From: a virus
Length of the DNA: 26,440 nucleotides
Direction: 5' to 3' (one strand)
IMG/VR virus record: IMGVR_UViG_3300030333_003053
Span: 1 to 26,440 of that record
Every line of letters starts with the position of its first letter. Positions within the stretch are counted from its first letter, which is position 1. A program made the position numbers and the translations under genes. Positions 1 to 8,542 of this stretch are shown here, in pieces. The notes below the pieces were generated by a model, which saw nothing but the letters and a program-made list of their open reading frames with translations, was not told the DNA's origin and made no database searches.

Positions 1-729
1 TGGGAGGTTGCTTTCCATTTGCTCCCTCTCTGGGTCGTCGGGGGCGGGTGTAACGGTTTGCATATCTTCCGCTGGTGATGTTCCTCCCTTTTCTTTGACC
101 GAATATGGGAATGCGTGGAAATTTGCAGCATCTTGATTTTGAGATCCTGCCACGAACCCAAGCCTTTGGGAGTGAAGGGGTGAAAAGTTAAAATTAATTG
201 TTAAAAACTTAGGAAACAACATTCCATTTGAAAAAAAGGCACCCTCTTTTAAATCAAAACTATGGTCCAAGCTTTCAATAAATCCAAGCAGGGGTCCGCC
301 GGTTGCCGCATCTTGAATAAGATTCATCATTTTTATTTTTATAAGAGGGCGATCCTTGATCGCTCCCCCCTCGTAAGTGGGATACATGAATTGCGATAGC
401 TTTGACATCTGTGCCATGTTTCTTTGTGCTATAGTTTCTGATTCCGCAATTAAAATTATACTTACGCTCATGCTCCTTTGTGTATTGGAGTAGTTCGCAA
501 TATAGTCCATGCGCCCATAGCTTTCTTCCTTGGACCATTTGGCTGAGAAGTTATCGGAAAAACTATCGATGATACCCGAATTAAATTCGAGGCTTTCCTG
601 GGTGGATGGGTAGATTACACTAAGCAGCTTTCCCTTGACATATCCACGGAAAGTGTCATTAAGGGTGGTTCCGTTTGGCAAGTCCGTAACCGGGCTCTTT
701 TTTATAACTACTGGATTTTCTTCACTCAC
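1..729 (-). CDS. Putative baseplate / tail-tube initiator protein (partial, cut by window start)
   Basis: An open frame of 243 codons runs without a stop from a GTG at 729 to the window edge, so the C-terminus is missing. The GTG is preceded at about 8 nt by a strong AGGAGGG site that overlaps the end of the tape-measure gene, which decides the start. The protein begins with VSEENPVVIKKSP (initiator read as Met). Visible features are alternating beta-like stretches such as SMSVSIILIAES and FLTINFNFSPLHSQ, and a GPLLGFIESLDHSF segment. This recalls tube-fold proteins such as T4 gp48/gp54 or LysM-adjacent baseplate proteins. In T4 the tape measure gene 29 is followed by 48 and 54, so position supports a tube-initiator role, but this is inference. 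The frame and start are secure; the function is not. Confidence 0.7.
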   Translation of the reverse strand, partial: MSEENPVVIKKSPVTDLPNGTTLNDTFRGYVKGKLLSVIYPSTQESLEFNSGIIDSFSDNFSAKWSKEESYGRMDYIANYSNTQRSMSVSIILIAESETIAQRNMAQMSKLSQFMYPTYEGGAIKDRPLIKIKMMNLIQDAATGGPLLGFIESLDHSFDLKEGAFFSNGMLFPKFLTINFNFSPLHSQRLGFVAGSQNQDAANFHAFPYSVKEKGGTSPAEDMQTVTPAPDDPEREQMESNLP

Positions 730-741
730 CTATGGACCCTC

Positions 742-3300
742 CTATAAATTTAATTCGCGATTAACGATGTCCACCACTGCGGATCCAAACTTGCGTTTAT
801 CCAACTCTAGTGATACATGTACTGGCTGTGCTGATCCTGCACCAGCGGCTACTGGTGTGTTCATGGAGTTTGCTATCTTCTCCAGTGCGGCAATTAGTCT
901 TTCGGGCACTTGGCTTGTGGGGGCGGCTGTTCTGTTAAAGGCTTCATCCACGGGACCTCCCGGCTTTGCTCCGATAAGTTCGTCTTTAGAATTAATGGGA
1001 GTAATCTTTGGCTTCCCGCTTACTTCCCCTTGGACGATAAAGTCATCCATTCCGGCTCCCATATCAAAACCCTTTGCTTGACCTGCGCCTGCCGTTAGGT
1101 CAGGGGATTTGCTCATTTTTGGTGCGCCGCCTCCGGTGGGTCCCGATGCCAATGCCATCAAGCCTGCGGCTGCTATTCCAAAAGCAGCGAGATAGGCAAT
1201 CGCTGTCTGTGGTCCGGTAATGAGCCCATAAAAAGCTGCTCCTGCAAGGGCGGCGGCTACAGCGATGGCAGTAATTCCGGCAGCAATGTATCCGTAATCC
1301 GGACCCATCAGAGAATCAAACATGTCAGTCAAAGGTCCCAGTGCGAGAGAGGCTATGCTATATCCTGCTGCCACTATTCCAAGTTGTTCCGCTAGCTTTC
1401 CCATCTTGCCATCAGCCATATCAGCTTGTTCAGCTAGACCCCCCAACTCATCTGCCATGTCCCCTGTTGTACCTGCAACGTCTGTACCTTCATCGGCTAC
1501 TTCACCAAGGGCTTCCCCTATGCCTCCCATGCCAGCGGAAGCAATCTCGGCGCTCGCTCCTGCGGTTAGAGCTGACTGGGAAAAGCTGTTGAGAGAAGTG
1601 GTAAATTCTCTGACAGTATTAAGCGTATCCTTGGCTGCCGCTTTAGCGGATAGAAATCCCTTGATGGCTAACGCAATGGAGCCAACCACCACGACGCCAA
1701 TCACATAGCCAAGACCATCACCCAGGGAAGTCGCCACGCTCCTAAACATATCCGCAGTTTCAGTTAAAAAGCCAGTTAAGCTCTGCAAGGATTGAGACAA
1801 TATCTCAAGGGAAGGAGCAGCCTCTCTTGCTATTTCTTCCAGACTTTTTGTTTGTTCGTTAAGCTCATCTTGACTGTCTATTTGTCCGTCAAGGATGGCT
1901 GTCAAAGTATTTATTTCAAGCCCAAACTGCTGTGCCATAAATTGCTTTTCTCGGAAATCCAAGTCCGCTACCGATCTACCCGCCGCTTCGAGTCCGTCTC
2001 GAAGTAGTTTTATCTGCTCAAATGGTCCTTCGGCTGCTGCCATCACCAAATCATAAGTATTGACAAAAGAGCCGCCCAACGTAAGATTAAATGCTGCCAC
2101 TTTTTCGGCTGCCTCATCAAATGTGTCGAGACCTTCACTGAGTGCAAACAAGCTTTGACCAAGATCGTTGACCTCCATACCTAGAGATTTAGCAGCCTTT
2201 GCTGTTTGTTCAAAAATCTGAGGTGCGTTTTTGCCAAAAAGTGCGAGGCGTGGTTGAAGCGCATCGAATGATTCAGCCATCTGGCTCGCTGGAATGCCCA
2301 TTTGTCGCCCGGTTGTCACGAAGCTCTCTAGAGTTGCCTGGGCTTCGCCAACGCCGATCCCTAATCCCGAAACCAAATAAGTCATATTATCTGCGGTGGT
2401 TCGAGAGCTAATTCCTAATTGCTCCATGAGGGCGGCGGATTCTATAAGAGATTGTCTAACTTCGTTGTTTTGCTGCGAAAACCTACCAAATTCTAGAGTG
2501 AGGGCTTCAGCGGCGGATCCTGCCTCCTGTATACTGACACCATATTTGGCTGTAGCCAAGAAGCTATCTTCAATAACTGCCCCAAATTCTCTAGATGCCC
2601 CTGTCGCTGCTACAAAGTTAGAGGCAACATTGTCCATGGCAACGCCCATCTCTATCATATGTTGCACAAAATATGCAGCAACATTCGACAAGCTAAAGAG
2701 ATCCATGGCTTGTGCTGCTGCGCCTTGGAGAGCGGCACCAAGCCCCTTACCGGATGAGGCTGCTTTTAACAAATTGCCCGTAATGCCAGTGCTCAAATTA
2801 TCTGAGAAACCAATGAGTTTTCCCATGTTAGAGACTATACTAGCTCCCGCCACAACACCTGCTTGTTGAGCTTCGTTCAGCTTTTTTTGTTCTGCTAATT
2901 GTTGCTTTAGTGTATGGAGTCTTGCTTCAGCGCTTGCCTGAAGTTCTTCGTTACCTGTCCTAGAAAGGGCTTCCAGGGTTTGAATTTCTTTGAGAATTGC
3001 GACCTGTGCCTGGTAATTTTCACGATTTATTCTTCCCTTTTCCTTATCTCTTTCTAATTCTTGCAGCATAGATGCAGCAATTTTACTTCGCTCCTCACCT
3101 TCGGTTTGCAAAAGCTCTAACAATTCAGCTTGAAGAGATCCTCTTAGGGCATACGTTTCCGAAAGTTCTTTCGCTTTGGAAACCTCCTCCCCCTGAAGTC
3201 TCGCCATTTTTGCATGAAACTCCACCTGCTTGGCTAAACCTTGATTGGTCTTTTCCAATAATTCATTTAGTTTTTGCTGCTCTTCTGGTGTTAAAGCCAT
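742..3300 (-). CDS. Tail tape measure protein (gp29-like by position)
   Basis: The 852-residue protein would span the tail tube lumen, set tail length and be ejected ahead of DNA. The N-terminal ~150 residues are strongly helical and charged, with coiled-coil character (repeated Glu, Lys and Leu). The middle is Ala/Gly/Ser-rich helix. From about residue 530 there are hydrophobic segments, including YVIGVVVVGSIALAIKGF, and a cluster near residues 640-730 (YIAAGITAIAVAAALAGAAF, IAYLAAFGIAAAGLMALASG). A long helical protein with late hydrophobic segments, located after sheath and tube, is the usual tape-measure signature. The start has AGGA about 9 nt upstream. T4 gp29 is 590 residues, so a longer tail than T4 is possible. 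The TAG stop sits just before the ribosome-binding site of the next gene. Family assignment rests on composition and context rather than a motif. Confidence 0.82.
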   Translation of the reverse strand: MALTPEEQQKLNELLEKTNQGLAKQVEFHAKMARLQGEEVSKAKELSETYALRGSLQAELLELLQTEGEERSKIAASMLQELERDKEKGRINRENYQAQVAILKEIQTLEALSRTGNEELQASAEARLHTLKQQLAEQKKLNEAQQAGVVAGASIVSNMGKLIGFSDNLSTGITGNLLKAASSGKGLGAALQGAAAQAMDLFSLSNVAAYFVQHMIEMGVAMDNVASNFVAATGASREFGAVIEDSFLATAKYGVSIQEAGSAAEALTLEFGRFSQQNNEVRQSLIESAALMEQLGISSRTTADNMTYLVSGLGIGVGEAQATLESFVTTGRQMGIPASQMAESFDALQPRLALFGKNAPQIFEQTAKAAKSLGMEVNDLGQSLFALSEGLDTFDEAAEKVAAFNLTLGGSFVNTYDLVMAAAEGPFEQIKLLRDGLEAAGRSVADLDFREKQFMAQQFGLEINTLTAILDGQIDSQDELNEQTKSLEEIAREAAPSLEILSQSLQSLTGFLTETADMFRSVATSLGDGLGYVIGVVVVGSIALAIKGFLSAKAAAKDTLNTVREFTTSLNSFSQSALTAGASAEIASAGMGGIGEALGEVADEGTDVAGTTGDMADELGGLAEQADMADGKMGKLAEQLGIVAAGYSIASLALGPLTDMFDSLMGPDYGYIAAGITAIAVAAALAGAAFYGLITGPQTAIAYLAAFGIAAAGLMALASGPTGGGAPKMSKSPDLTAGAGQAKGFDMGAGMDDFIVQGEVSGKPKITPINSKDELIGAKPGGPVDEAFNRTAAPTSQVPERLIAALEKIANSMNTPVAAGAGSAQPVHVSLELDKRKFGSAVVDIVNRELNL

Positions 3301-3310
3301 GAGTTATTTC

Positions 3311-3640
3311 CTATTTGAAAGGCCACTTGATACCTGTGGACTTTTCAAATCCTGCAATTGCTTTTTCTAATTTGTGCCTATTGTTTAGAGTTCTCTTGTC
3401 GGTCAAGCCGTGCTTTTCAAAAGCTCTAAGGTATCGCCTTTCGTTGCCAAGTGCCCTGGCAAAGTGAGATACTTGTTCTTTTGTACCCCTAATGCTGGTG
3501 GGGACAAAAGAGCCGCCAAACATCATTTTTAATATTGCTTCTATTTGAAAGCCGAGCATCCTAAGATAGCCTTCGTCAATTGTTTCGGGTTTCAAATTAA
3601 TCTCGATAGGTGCGAGATCTTGCGCTTTGTTATCTTCCAT
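3311..3640 (-). CDS. Small conserved-looking tail-region protein, function unknown
   Basis: A 109-residue protein lies directly upstream of the tape-measure gene, with only a 10-nt gap, so the two are probably co-transcribed. The start ATG has an excellent GGAGGAG site 6 nt away. The protein has a polar N-terminus, a hydrophobic patch around residues 27-46 (LRMLGFQIEAILKMMFGG), then a basic helical C-terminal half rich in Arg and Lys. There is no clear membrane segment and no catalytic motif that I recognise. Genes in this position in other tailed phages often encode tail assembly chaperones that coat the tape measure, but that is only positional inference. The gene follows a terminator and a candidate promoter motif (3655-3666), suggesting that it starts a new transcript with the tape measure. 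Confidence 0.75.
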   Translation of the reverse strand: MEDNKAQDLAPIEINLKPETIDEGYLRMLGFQIEAILKMMFGGSFVPTSIRGTKEQVSHFARALGNERRYLRAFEKHGLTDKRTLNNRHKLEKAIAGFEKSTGIKWPFK

Positions 3641-3654
3641 GACATACTCCTCCG

Positions 3655-3666
3655 TTATAAATAGTT
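3655..3666 (-). promoter_or_regulatory. Candidate late promoter motif upstream of the 3640/tape-measure unit
   Basis: The coding strand reads AACTATTTATAA, matching the recurring intergenic motif ACTATTTAYWA. It lies between a strong terminator (3676-3723) and the gene starting at 3640, only 14 nt before the ATG and abutting the GGAGGAG site. This spacing would leave almost no leader if transcription began just downstream. The opposite strand contains TATAAATA (3656-3663), identical to the T4 late promoter core, but points away from all genes. The promoter role is inferred from recurrence. Confidence 0.4.
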
Positions 3667-3675
3667 ATTAATAAT

Positions 3676-3723
3676 AAAAAAAAAGATCAAAATAAGCCGT
3701 TGGTTATAGGCTATCTTGATCTT
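3676..3723 (-). terminator. Rho-independent terminator after the gp26-like module
   Basis: On the minus strand an arm at 3723-3709 pairs with 3698-3683, giving about 15 base pairs with one G-T pair and one bulge, including a perfect AAGATCAA/TTGATCTT base. The loop is 10 nt. It is followed by an uninterrupted run of nine T (complement of A 3676-3684). The 5' arm contains the TAG stop of the small gene ending at 3711, so the end of that gene and the terminator overlap. Confidence 0.88.
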
Positions 3724-3941
3724 CTTTTGGCTTTTTCTATTTCTTGCTTTTCTTTATCGAATTGCTTTTGCAGCCTTCTAATAAACCACCTTCTAATCAT
3801 TATGGGTAGATTATATGTCTCTAGCAAACTCCAGCCGCCGTGATACTTCAAGAGGAACATTTCCTCGTATACACTCTCAATATATTTATCACTTAGGCCA
3901 AAAAAAGTCAGAGGTAAACGGTACCTCCAAATCTTGTTCAT
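3711..3941 (-). CDS. Small basic protein of the baseplate region, unknown function
   Basis: The likely product is 76 residues from the ATG at 3941 (MNKIWRYRLPLTFFG). It is rich in aromatic and basic residues with a strongly basic C-terminus (EIEKAKRRSR). It overlaps the 3' end of the gp26-like gene by about 53 nt in another frame, which is unusual in this compact cluster. The open frame extends further upstream to 4055, but that part lies entirely inside the gp26-like gene and reads as shadow. ATGs at 3953 and 3962 are alternatives, and none has a good ribosome-binding site, so the start is uncertain and translational coupling is likely. It resembles small proteins found beside gp26-type genes in T4-like phages, where hub-assembly factors such as gp51 are encoded, but I cannot assign it. 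The terminator at 3676-3723 ends this transcription unit. Confidence 0.7.
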   Translation of the reverse strand: MNKIWRYRLPLTFFGLSDKYIESVYEEMFLLKYHGGWSLLETYNLPIMIRRWFIRRLQKQFDKEKQEIEKAKRRSR

Positions 3942-4758
3942 AGCCGCAATCATTGCATTCATAATGTTGCACAAGTTCAACATTAGGCATAAGGTCCCTA
4001 TATGTGCTTCTGAGATACCTAGAGTCAAGGGCTGGCATGTTGTCAATAAACTCATGCGGATTAACTGGAGATCCTTGATTACTAGCGGATATTACGTAGT
4101 TTTTCATATGGTCGGTAAGACCAATAGGTGCCAGTTTGTGCTTTTTTCTAGTTGCTTCTGAGTTGATTAGAGATTTCTCATCGGCTCCCGTAAGAGGTCT
4201 GACTTCTACTGTTACCCCCGACTTTGGAAGTGTAAGCAGAAAGGTGCCATTCTCAGTCTGGGTTGCGTTGTGAGTGTCTAGGTCTGGGGTGGTGACTTTA
4301 GCTGCTTCGGACAAGTCAAACTCATTCTCCGAGATGGCTCCGCACGAAGGGCACGCTATCTTTGTTAAATATTCTTCACCATACCCGGTAATTCGTGTGG
4401 CAATAATCACAGCGTTCTTGTCACCGACTAGAAGATCAGCCACCTTTATATTCTTGTTCACTATTACGCTCTCAAGAAGGCGGTCAATAACAATGCCCTT
4501 TTTAATATAAGATTGGTTGACAAGAATATCTTCGTCTTTGGCGGTCATGTGCCGAATTTCCAACGCAGTTGTGTTATAAAGGGGATGACCTTCGGGATAA
4601 AACGCTCCCTTGGAAGGCAACTCCACCATCTCAGTGGGGGCAATGTAAGACATTGTAGGCTGCGTGGCTTCAGTTTGCTGCAATATTTCTGGTGCAGGTA
4701 CATCACCATCTGGGGAAAGGGGTCCCCCAAATCTCTCTTGGTTATTTCTAGAACTCAT
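3889..4758 (-). CDS. 26: T4-type baseplate protein (gp26-like)
   Basis: A 289-residue protein with a disordered Pro/Gln-rich N-terminus (about 1-40), then the segment VELPSKGAFYPEGHPLYNT and MTAKDEDILVNQSYIKKG, which are hallmarks of the T4 base-plate protein family (gp26-like) in distant T4-like phages. Two Cys pairs, CPSC near residue 136 and CNDC near 271, could bind a single zinc ion across the fold. T4 gp26 is part of the baseplate hub assembly. The gene follows the tube gene and precedes the tape measure, consistent with hub or assembly-factor function. The start has a GAGG site 6 nt upstream. T4 gp26 is shorter (208 residues), and the extra length here is the N-terminal tail and the zinc-type region. 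Family membership is likely; the exact role is inferred. Confidence 0.78.
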   Translation of the reverse strand: MSSRNNQERFGGPLSPDGDVPAPEILQQTEATQPTMSYIAPTEMVELPSKGAFYPEGHPLYNTTALEIRHMTAKDEDILVNQSYIKKGIVIDRLLESVIVNKNIKVADLLVGDKNAVIIATRITGYGEEYLTKIACPSCGAISENEFDLSEAAKVTTPDLDTHNATQTENGTFLLTLPKSGVTVEVRPLTGADEKSLINSEATRKKHKLAPIGLTDHMKNYVISASNQGSPVNPHEFIDNMPALDSRYLRSTYRDLMPNVELVQHYECNDCGYEQDLEVPFTSDFFWPK

Positions 4759-4825
4759 TTATACCTCGTGTGGTTTAATTGGTAGGATAATTATAGGCTA
4801 GGTGGAAAAAAATGTTAAGTATTTT

Positions 4826-5434
4826 TTAAGAATTACCGGGACTGGCAAGCTTGCCGTAGAAGGCAGCTCCACCAGAAGAGTTAATTCTTTCTCCTTTCTC
4901 TTGTCCCTCGATAGCGTATGTTGCATAGTCGTACTTCATGGTCACATCAATCGACATGAGGTCATCTGCCGTGTAATCATAATCCCCAGTATTAGCTTGG
5001 GAAATCCACGCATTCCAGAGTGTCCAAGTGTCAAGAAGGTTGCCGTCAGCATCAATGGAGGAGATCTTAACATTGTCGATATTAGACTTGGCTTTAGAAA
5101 TAGTCCCTTGAGCATTGGGGCTTGTCGCTTGATTAGGCAATTTATATCCAGACGCAGATAACATTCCCATCAAAACTCCAGTGGAGTCTGGATTGATGGC
5201 GTCAACCACTGTGAACGAAACGTCTTGCCATGTAAGTCTTCCTGGGAAGTAGAAGGTGTGATTTAAGTATGCGTGGGTTGTCTCGCTGATTTGAAAACTA
5301 GGTCTGTTGACCTTGGTGATTACCCATTTTTCAAACTTTAGAGATTGCCCAGGTACCGTCTTGGAAATATCCAAAATAAATCTATACTTTCTTTTTGCTT
5401 CTGCATTCGAGTTTGCCCAAAATTTTGCTGCCAT
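4826..5434 (-). CDS. 19: Tail tube protein (gp19-like)
   Basis: The 202-residue protein (T4 gp19 is 163) forms stacked hexamers that make the inner tail tube through which DNA passes. It begins MAAKFWANSNAEAKRKYRF and has the family pattern of beta strands around FYFPGRLTWQDVSFTVVDA and a C-terminal DDLMSIDVTMKYDYATY strand, typical of the T4 gp19 tube family. The gene directly follows the sheath gene, as in T4, but has its own candidate promoter motif (5482-5493). The start has AAAGGA about 11 nt upstream. The extra length relative to T4 lies mainly in a central insertion around residues 95-140. Confidence 0.92.
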   Translation of the reverse strand: MAAKFWANSNAEAKRKYRFILDISKTVPGQSLKFEKWVITKVNRPSFQISETTHAYLNHTFYFPGRLTWQDVSFTVVDAINPDSTGVLMGMLSASGYKLPNQATSPNAQGTISKAKSNIDNVKISSIDADGNLLDTWTLWNAWISQANTGDYDYTADDLMSIDVTMKYDYATYAIEGQEKGERINSSGGAAFYGKLASPGNS

Positions 5435-5481
5435 TTTATTACGTTTCCTTTGAAGTGTATTTTGTTAATTGTTTCGCTTCA

Positions 5482-5493
5482 TAGTAAATAGTT
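5482..5493 (-). promoter_or_regulatory. Candidate late promoter motif upstream of the tail tube gene
   Basis: The coding strand reads AACTATTTACTA between the sheath stop and the tube start, with 47 nt between the motif and the ATG. It is identical in core to the motifs before sheath and scaffold and has nearly the same spacing. It overlaps a small AT-rich hairpin (AAATAGT at 5486-5492 pairing with ACTATTT at 5499-5505). The promoter role is inferred from recurrence before highly expressed virion genes. Confidence 0.55.
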
Positions 5494-5506
5494 TTGATAC
5501 TATTTT

Positions 5507-8491
5507 TTAATCCTCAAAACCTGCACCAGAGTTTGTGATCACGAAATCAATTGCGAAGAACTCTACAGCTTTAGTTGGCTTCAAGAAAATCTTAGCGTAA
5601 ATGATGTTTTGATCAATCAAGTCTGGAGTTGTTGTAGTGTCGTCCAAGATAACCTTGAAAGCATCTAGACCAAAGTTGTTCTTAATATTGTTAAGGAACG
5701 GCTCTGCTCTGGAGGTGAAGTTATTCCAAGTTGACTGCACGTTAGGCTCGAACAACAACGTTGATGCAATTCTAGAAATTTCTTTCTTCACAAAAATCAT
5801 CAACCTTCTTACGTTAATTCTATCCAGGGCGGAAGGAGTAACTTGTAGTGTCTTCTGACCGAAGATTACAATGCCTTCGTTCGGGAATGTTGCAATCGGG
5901 TTAATGTTTGCGTCATAAAGATCATCTCTTTGTTTAGAAGTTAGCTTGCTTCTAACCATTGTCACAGGGATACCGGCAGCACCATCGGTCAATCCACCTC
6001 TGTTAAATCCTGCTGGTGCAAACCAAAGGGCGGACTGACTTTCAGAGTAAGAAAGTGCGCCGAGGGCTGCTACGGAAGGTGGTGACCAAACGCCGCGCCC
6101 GCTGATAGTGTCGGTAACTCTAACCCAAGGATAGTACGTGGCTCCGTAACTGGAGTTCAGTGCTCTCGTGGTCATGTTAGAGACAACATCTGTGACATGT
6201 GTTGTCGAAATTCTTTCTTGCTCAGTCTGAGTATTTTCTGAAGCAGGAGTATAGCCACCTCTAGGATCAATAATTGCCAAGGTGTCACCTCTGCCTTCCG
6301 CTGTCTCAATCATTCTTGTGGTAAGACCCTCATTGACAATTCCTGGGGCTACTAACAAGTTACCTTCGATGAATTCAGGATCAGCATACATATCGATGGC
6401 TTTCTTCACCGAGTAATACATCGAGTAGCCAACCTCAGTTGCTCCCTCTGGGAGTGCTCTGTAATTGAATGGCTCCTTCTCTCGAATATTAAATCCGTTA
6501 AAGCCTCCATAAAGCGGCGATGTAAATCTATCATATCCCTTGTCGAGAATAGCCTTATAAGAACCTGTCATCGCAGTAACCGAAGATCCGTTTGCGCGGG
6601 ATCCAGATTGGTAATAAGCTGGCTTTGTTGAAGCATCATCAGTTACCAAGTCATCTAGTGTGAAGTACCATGAAACTTGGGAGGTATTGGAGACGGCTGA
6701 AAATCCGTCACTTCCACCCGCTCCGTTCGGAAGGGTGTAAAGAACATCGAAACAGCTTTCGTCGAACACAACAGAGGAGGATCCTCTCGTGAATTGTGCT
6801 CCGAAATACGCCTCGGTTGGATCCGATAAACCATCAGTGCTGGCGCTAACTCTCAACGGGAGGGCTGGGAATTCAACACTTCCTGTGAAAGGAAGGGCGT
6901 TTGACCCAGTAGCCAAAAGAACTGCGCCGAAATCGACAGATCCGGTAACTGCTCCATACTGAGAACCAGAACCCGCTGTCAAGAAAGGAGCGGTATTCGC
7001 AATTGGCTGACTAGCGGATAGTTGAGTTTGGTCTGTGGTAAAGTCAAAGTCTTTAAGCTTCACAGGACCGTAAACGCCGAACGGAAGCAATTCCGGATTA
7101 GTCTGCGCTGCCTCTACAGAATTTGCCATCTCTACACGAACAATCTTTGATTTATTTGGGTAAGACCCATATTCAACCAATCTATGCTCCGTAGTGTCCC
7201 ACTGCACATACATGTCACCAATCTGATTGGCGATGTAGTTTGGAGAGTTTGGATCCAAGGTAAGATTTGTGTAACGCTCAACATATTTTCTAGCCCCGTC
7301 AGTATCTCTGATATCTCTAATGGAAAGTGTGAAAGTTCCATACGGGCTATTTGGATTTCTAGAATATCTAAGGTCCTCAATGGATACCTTGAAGCTTCTC
7401 TGCTCTTCCTCGCCAGTGGAAAGGGTGTGCAACTTGAAAAGCCTCGAAGCGAGTGCTGTATCTCCAGCGTCGAAAGATGGGCTTAACTTGTTTTCGTCAG
7501 AGTCGGCAGACCCAGAAGTGTTTCTAAGGTCTTGTGAGAAGAACCAACCAGTTTGTGAAGCATTGGTAGCGAATTTATAATTACCACCATCTTCAACGGT
7601 AGTTCCGCCGATTTGCATAATCAGACCATAGCAGTCAGTGCTTGCCGAAATCACATCCTTAACATGCCTATCGTAACTTTGTCCCAAGAAGAAAGTATCC
7701 GTTGGGGTTGAAACATTGCTATTGGTCTTAGTTGGGTTGGTGTTAAACACCTTTCTGATATAATTTTGCGAAGTTGGATCAAAATTAAAGATCGTTTCCT
7801 TGAGAACGTTTCCATCGCTTGCCAAGGGGAAGCCACCTTCGTCGTATATTCTTATTTTAAATGTTTTGTTAGTGTCAAGAGAGCAAATCAAGGCGGAGGA
7901 TCCCGTCATCTTGCCGCCACTGTTCCATGCATGATCTTGGTCATCAGTAACTGGGTTTCGAATTGAGCCAGAAAGGACTGGGGCTCCTGTGGTGCAATAG
8001 AATGTAGCAGCCAAGCACCCTTTCGAGTTCTCCGCATCTTCTCCCGATGCTCCCGAGTTGAAAAGGAACAATCCGTATGCTCCACCACCCGCTGCTGCAA
8101 AGGTAGAAGATCCCTTTTCGGTCACAACCCAACCGGCTGTCGCGTTATTATCCGAAGTTGCTGCCAACGGGTCTTGGTCCCCCAGAAGGCGAATGAAAGT
8201 TAAAGGAGAGTTATTCTTAAGCCAAGCTTGGGCTGCGTAAGCAGCAAATGTGGGAGCGGTAGGAATTCCGCTTCTCCAAATATCGCTGGCTTCTTGACCA
8301 GCAACAGGGTTTCCAAAAATTGTAATAAATTCTGAGAATGAATTTACTTTTACTGGTCTATATGCTGGACCTCTTCTGGCACGACCAATAACTACTGGAC
8401 CGATTGCCTCTGGAGCTTCTGGAATTTGAGAGTTGTCGATTTCCTCAATAAATACTCCCGGTGATACAAACTTGTAATCTCTTGCTGACAT
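5507..8491 (-). CDS. 18: Tail sheath protein (gp18-like), unusually large
   Basis: The 994-residue protein forms the contractile sheath around the tail tube. The N-terminus has the sheath signature SPGVFIEEIDNS followed by VVIGRARRGPAYRPVKVNSF. The C-terminal third carries the conserved sheath core: SALWFAPAGFNRGG, DLYDANINPIATFPNEGIV, IFGQKTLQ, LDRINVRRLMIFVKKEI and a final IDFVITNSGAGFED. T4 gp18 has 659 residues. The extra ~330 residues lie in the middle (about 120-620), are Ser/Thr/Gly/Asn-rich and beta-like, and probably form surface-exposed domains on the outside of the sheath. The start is supported by AAGGAGA about 9 nt upstream. A candidate promoter motif lies 51 nt upstream, and the tube gene follows. 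Confidence 0.95.
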   Translation of the reverse strand: MSARDYKFVSPGVFIEEIDNSQIPEAPEAIGPVVIGRARRGPAYRPVKVNSFSEFITIFGNPVAGQEASDIWRSGIPTAPTFAAYAAQAWLKNNSPLTFIRLLGDQDPLAATSDNNATAGWVVTEKGSSTFAAAGGGAYGLFLFNSGASGEDAENSKGCLAATFYCTTGAPVLSGSIRNPVTDDQDHAWNSGGKMTGSSALICSLDTNKTFKIRIYDEGGFPLASDGNVLKETIFNFDPTSQNYIRKVFNTNPTKTNSNVSTPTDTFFLGQSYDRHVKDVISASTDCYGLIMQIGGTTVEDGGNYKFATNASQTGWFFSQDLRNTSGSADSDENKLSPSFDAGDTALASRLFKLHTLSTGEEEQRSFKVSIEDLRYSRNPNSPYGTFTLSIRDIRDTDGARKYVERYTNLTLDPNSPNYIANQIGDMYVQWDTTEHRLVEYGSYPNKSKIVRVEMANSVEAAQTNPELLPFGVYGPVKLKDFDFTTDQTQLSASQPIANTAPFLTAGSGSQYGAVTGSVDFGAVLLATGSNALPFTGSVEFPALPLRVSASTDGLSDPTEAYFGAQFTRGSSSVVFDESCFDVLYTLPNGAGGSDGFSAVSNTSQVSWYFTLDDLVTDDASTKPAYYQSGSRANGSSVTAMTGSYKAILDKGYDRFTSPLYGGFNGFNIREKEPFNYRALPEGATEVGYSMYYSVKKAIDMYADPEFIEGNLLVAPGIVNEGLTTRMIETAEGRGDTLAIIDPRGGYTPASENTQTEQERISTTHVTDVVSNMTTRALNSSYGATYYPWVRVTDTISGRGVWSPPSVAALGALSYSESQSALWFAPAGFNRGGLTDGAAGIPVTMVRSKLTSKQRDDLYDANINPIATFPNEGIVIFGQKTLQVTPSALDRINVRRLMIFVKKEISRIASTLLFEPNVQSTWNNFTSRAEPFLNNIKNNFGLDAFKVILDDTTTTPDLIDQNIIYAKIFLKPTKAVEFFAIDFVITNSGAGFED

Positions 8492-8542
8492 TATCGAATT
8501 CTCCTTTATTTCGTCTTTGCAATTATGACGGTATTATTTCTT

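Noticed and set aside
275-538. Minus-strand 87-codon open frame near the window start
   Set aside because: It overlaps in another frame the long partial gene (1-729), which has a strong ribosome-binding site and a continuous open frame; the 87-codon frame is a shadow.
635-1081. Plus-strand open frame of 148 codons
   Set aside because: It lies antisense to the tape-measure gene and the adjacent partial gene, lacks a ribosome-binding site and has no recognisable protein features; it is a shadow.
4759-4825. Possible terminator between the tube and gp26-like genes
   Set aside because: The gap is AT-rich with T runs but no convincing stem could be found.
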